Below the pieces are notes generated by a model. The model saw only the letters and a program-made list of their open reading frames with translations, made no database searches and was not told the DNA's origin. Below are positions 6,177-7,667 of a stretch of 7,667 nt of DNA, piece by piece (the first letter of the stretch is position 1; the number at the start of each line of letters is the position of its first letter). Location of the stretch: positions 1-7,667 of the forward strand of contig JBOHUC010000168.1 of assembly GCA_050733935.1 (NCBI GenBank). The letters are read 5' to 3'. The DNA comes from JBOHUC01 sp050733935. Its GTDB lineage: Bacteria; Eisenbacteria; RBG-16-71-46; DASYSL01. The translations under genes were made by a program, and so were the position numbers.

Positions 6177-6203
6177 ATGATCCCCCGGACCTCCGATCGA
6201 TGA
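6177..6203 (+). CDS. Possible 8-codon leader ORF coupled to the nucleotidyltransferase gene
   Basis: ATG at 6177 opens a frame coding for MIPRTSDR, whose TGA stop (6201-6203) overlaps the main gene's ATG at 6200 as ATGA. The main gene has no recognisable Shine-Dalgarno site. The predicted transcript start falls at or beside 6177, so this ORF would be read from a leaderless or nearly leaderless message and could feed ribosomes to the main start. This is inference from position. So short an ORF can occur by chance. Confidence 0.3.
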   Translation: MIPRTSDR

Positions 6204-7591
6204 AGTCCCAGCGTGCGCCCGAGGCGCTCGCGCGGGCGCTTCCGGCACACGTGCGGAGCGCGGTCGCGCGCCTCGTCGAGCGCGGCTTCGAAACCGTGGT
6301 CGTGGGCGGGGGCGTGCGCGACACGCTGCTCGGCCGGCCCGTGCACGGTCTCTGGGATCTCGCGACCCAAGCCCCTCCCGACGAGCTCACGCGCATCTTC
6401 CCGCAGGCGATCCCGACCGGCATCGAGCACGGCACCGTCACGCTGCCCGACGAAATGGGCGCGATCGAGATCACGAGCTACCGGCGCGAGCACGGCTACA
6501 GCGACGCCCGGCATCCGGACCGCGTCACGTTCGGCGCCACGCTCGAAGGGGATCTCGCGCGCCGGGACTTCACGGTCAACGCCCTCGCGTACGATCCGTC
6601 GTCGGGACTCGTCGTCGACGCGGGGAGCGGGCTCGAGGATCTCGCCGCACGACTCCTGCGCGCGGTGGGGGATCCGGTCGCACGCTTCAGGGAGGATGCG
6701 CTCCGGCCGCTCCGCGGCGCGCGGCTTGCGGCGGTGCTCGAGTTCTCGATCGAGCCCGGGACGCGGGAGGCGCTCGCGCAGGTCCAGGATCTCGTGCCGC
6801 GCCTCTCGGCCGAGCGCGTGCGCGACGAGCTTTCGAAGACGCTCGGTGCCGCGCGGCCGTCCCTCGGGATCGAAATCCTGCGCGAAGCCGGGCTCCTGCC
6901 GCTCGTCCTGCCCGAGCTCTCGGCCACCGTCGGCGTCACGCAGAACCACTGGCACGTCTACGACGTCTACGGACACACGCTCCATGCCGTCGATGCCTCC
7001 GACGCGGGCCGGCTGCGCGTCCGCTGGGCCGCCCTCGCGCACGATCTCGGAAAGCCCGGAACGCGAATGGTCCGGGAGGACGGCGAAGCGACGTTCCACG
7101 GACACGCCGAGCTCGGGGCCGAGATCGCCGATCGTATGCTCGAGCGCCTGCGGTTCCCGAACGTGGAGCGCGAAGCGATCGTTCACCTCGTGCGGCATCA
7201 TCTGTTCGATTATCGACCGGAGTGGAGCGACGCGGCCGTGCGGCGGTTTCTCAGGCGCGTGGGTCTCGACGCGCTCGAGGACCTGTTCGCGCTTCGCACC
7301 GCGGACGCGATCGCGACCCGCCCCGACAACACGGACCTGCGCGGACTCGAGGCGCTGCGCGCGCGCATCGCGGGCGTTCTCAGCGCGCGGCCCGCGCTCT
7401 CGGTGCGCGATCTCAGGGTGAACGGGAAGGACGTGATGGAGATCCTGGGCCGCGGTCCCGGACCCGAAGTCGGGCAAACGCTCGAGCGTCTCCTCGAAGA
7501 CGTGCTCGAAGATCCGTCGCTCAACGATCGCGCGCGACTGCTTGCCCGGCTGCGCGAGCGCGCGGCCGCGATCGAGGGCCGTTCGCCTTGA
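6200..7591 (+). CDS. cca: tRNA nucleotidyltransferase/poly(A) polymerase-family protein with HD domain and altered catalytic DxD
   Basis: This 463-residue protein has the class II CCA-adding/poly(A) polymerase layout. Such enzymes add CCA to tRNA 3' ends or A-tails to RNA in the cytoplasm. The nucleotidyltransferase head shows VGGGVRDTLLGR (35-46), GIEHGT (74-79), RRDFTVNA (121-128) and the base-selecting EDALR (165-169) in GDPVARFREDALRPLR. The neck/RNA-binding region includes ERVRDELSKTL (205-215). An HD domain follows with GHTLHAVD (H259), AHDLGKP (H281, D282) and HGHAELG (300-306). The C-terminal part (about 400-452) matches the family's usual tail, including the PSLNDRARLL ending. The odd point is motif A. 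Relatives read GRPxxDxDxAT, but here it is GRPVHGLWDLAT (45-56), with one extra residue and Leu51 where the first catalytic Asp should be; D53 is kept. Catalysis may be lost or changed. CCA addition versus poly(A) synthesis cannot be separated by eye. Confidence 0.92.
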   Translation: MKSQRAPEALARALPAHVRSAVARLVERGFETVVVGGGVRDTLLGRPVHGLWDLATQAPPDELTRIFPQAIPTGIEHGTVTLPDEMGAIEITSYRREHGYSDARHPDRVTFGATLEGDLARRDFTVNALAYDPSSGLVVDAGSGLEDLAARLLRAVGDPVARFREDALRPLRGARLAAVLEFSIEPGTREALAQVQDLVPRLSAERVRDELSKTLGAARPSLGIEILREAGLLPLVLPELSATVGVTQNHWHVYDVYGHTLHAVDASDAGRLRVRWAALAHDLGKPGTRMVREDGEATFHGHAELGAEIADRMLERLRFPNVEREAIVHLVRHHLFDYRPEWSDAAVRRFLRRVGLDALEDLFALRTADAIATRPDNTDLRGLEALRARIAGVLSARPALSVRDLRVNGKDVMEILGRGPGPEVGQTLERLLEDVLEDPSLNDRARLLARLRERAAAIEGRSP

Positions 7592-7616
7592 CACGCGCCG
7601 AGGCCACGGCTATTCT
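7588..7616 (+). promoter_or_regulatory. Strong sigma70-like promoter for the gene downstream of the window
   Basis: A perfect consensus -35 TTGACA (7588-7593) is followed after 17 bases by TATTCT (7611-7616). The -35 overlaps the TGA stop of the nucleotidyltransferase gene (7589-7591). Transcription would begin near 7623. AGGAG at 7652-7656 is a likely ribosome site for a gene whose start lies just past base 7667. No coding start is visible within the window. Confidence 0.65.
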
Positions 7617-7667
7617 GCCGACCGGTTCCCCTCTTTCCTCCGACGAATCCCAGGAGATCCAGGGCCC

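Noticed and set aside
5972..7594. A 540-codon open frame on the minus strand covering almost the whole nucleotidyltransferase gene
   Set aside because: It is a shadow frame kept open by high GC. Its translation is Arg/Glu/Pro-rich with no recognisable domain, while the plus strand encodes a clear conserved family.
1..7667. tRNA or rRNA genes, CRISPR arrays, insertion sequences or phage remnants
   Set aside because: I saw no cloverleaf-like segment, regularly spaced repeat, transposase motif or flanking duplication by eye. Nearly all bases are explained by ordinary genes.

Overview
The window is GC-rich, tightly packed bacterial DNA with seven protein genes and the end of an eighth. The organism cannot be named from sequence alone. 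The best clue is an exported protein with a seven-fold propeller repeat and a C-terminal FlgD-Ig/type IX-like sorting domain. That domain, with the base composition, loosely bound lipobox and strong Shine-Dalgarno sites, suggests a GC-rich Gram-negative member of the FCB group or a neighbour such as Candidatus Eisenbacteria. This placement is inference.

Bases 1-2205 (+) hold the end of a three-gene ABC-2 export operon: the C-terminal part of an ATPase, then two different six-helix permeases. The ATPase stop and first permease start overlap as ATGA, and the second permease starts 17 bases after the first. Bases 2206-2286 form a leader with short inverted repeats and a possible promoter. Bases 2287-3744 (+) encode the exported propeller protein. 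It converges with an M20-family zinc amidohydrolase/peptidase on the minus strand (3752-4789), with only 7 bases between the stop codons.

The 144-base divergent region 4790-4933 carries a well-formed sigma70-like promoter for a small lipoprotein (4934-5371). A compact 205-residue protein with HExxH plus NEAW follows (5481-6098), probably an uncharacterised gluzincin-like metalloprotease. Bases 6200-7591 encode a tRNA nucleotidyltransferase/poly(A) polymerase-family protein with an HD domain. The first Asp of its catalytic DxD motif appears to be missing. A strong promoter overlaps its stop codon and points out of the window to the next gene.

The genes do not form one pathway. The ABC genes form one operon. 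The lipoprotein and protease genes may be co-transcribed. The rest look like single units, and four promoter-like sites share a TTG(A/T)C-type -35 and a TA(G/T)-type -10. I see no tRNA or rRNA gene, CRISPR array, insertion sequence or phage gene. The best candidates for unusual biology are the altered active site of the nucleotidyltransferase, the orphan HExxH protein, and the 8-codon leader ORF whose stop overlaps the nucleotidyltransferase start.
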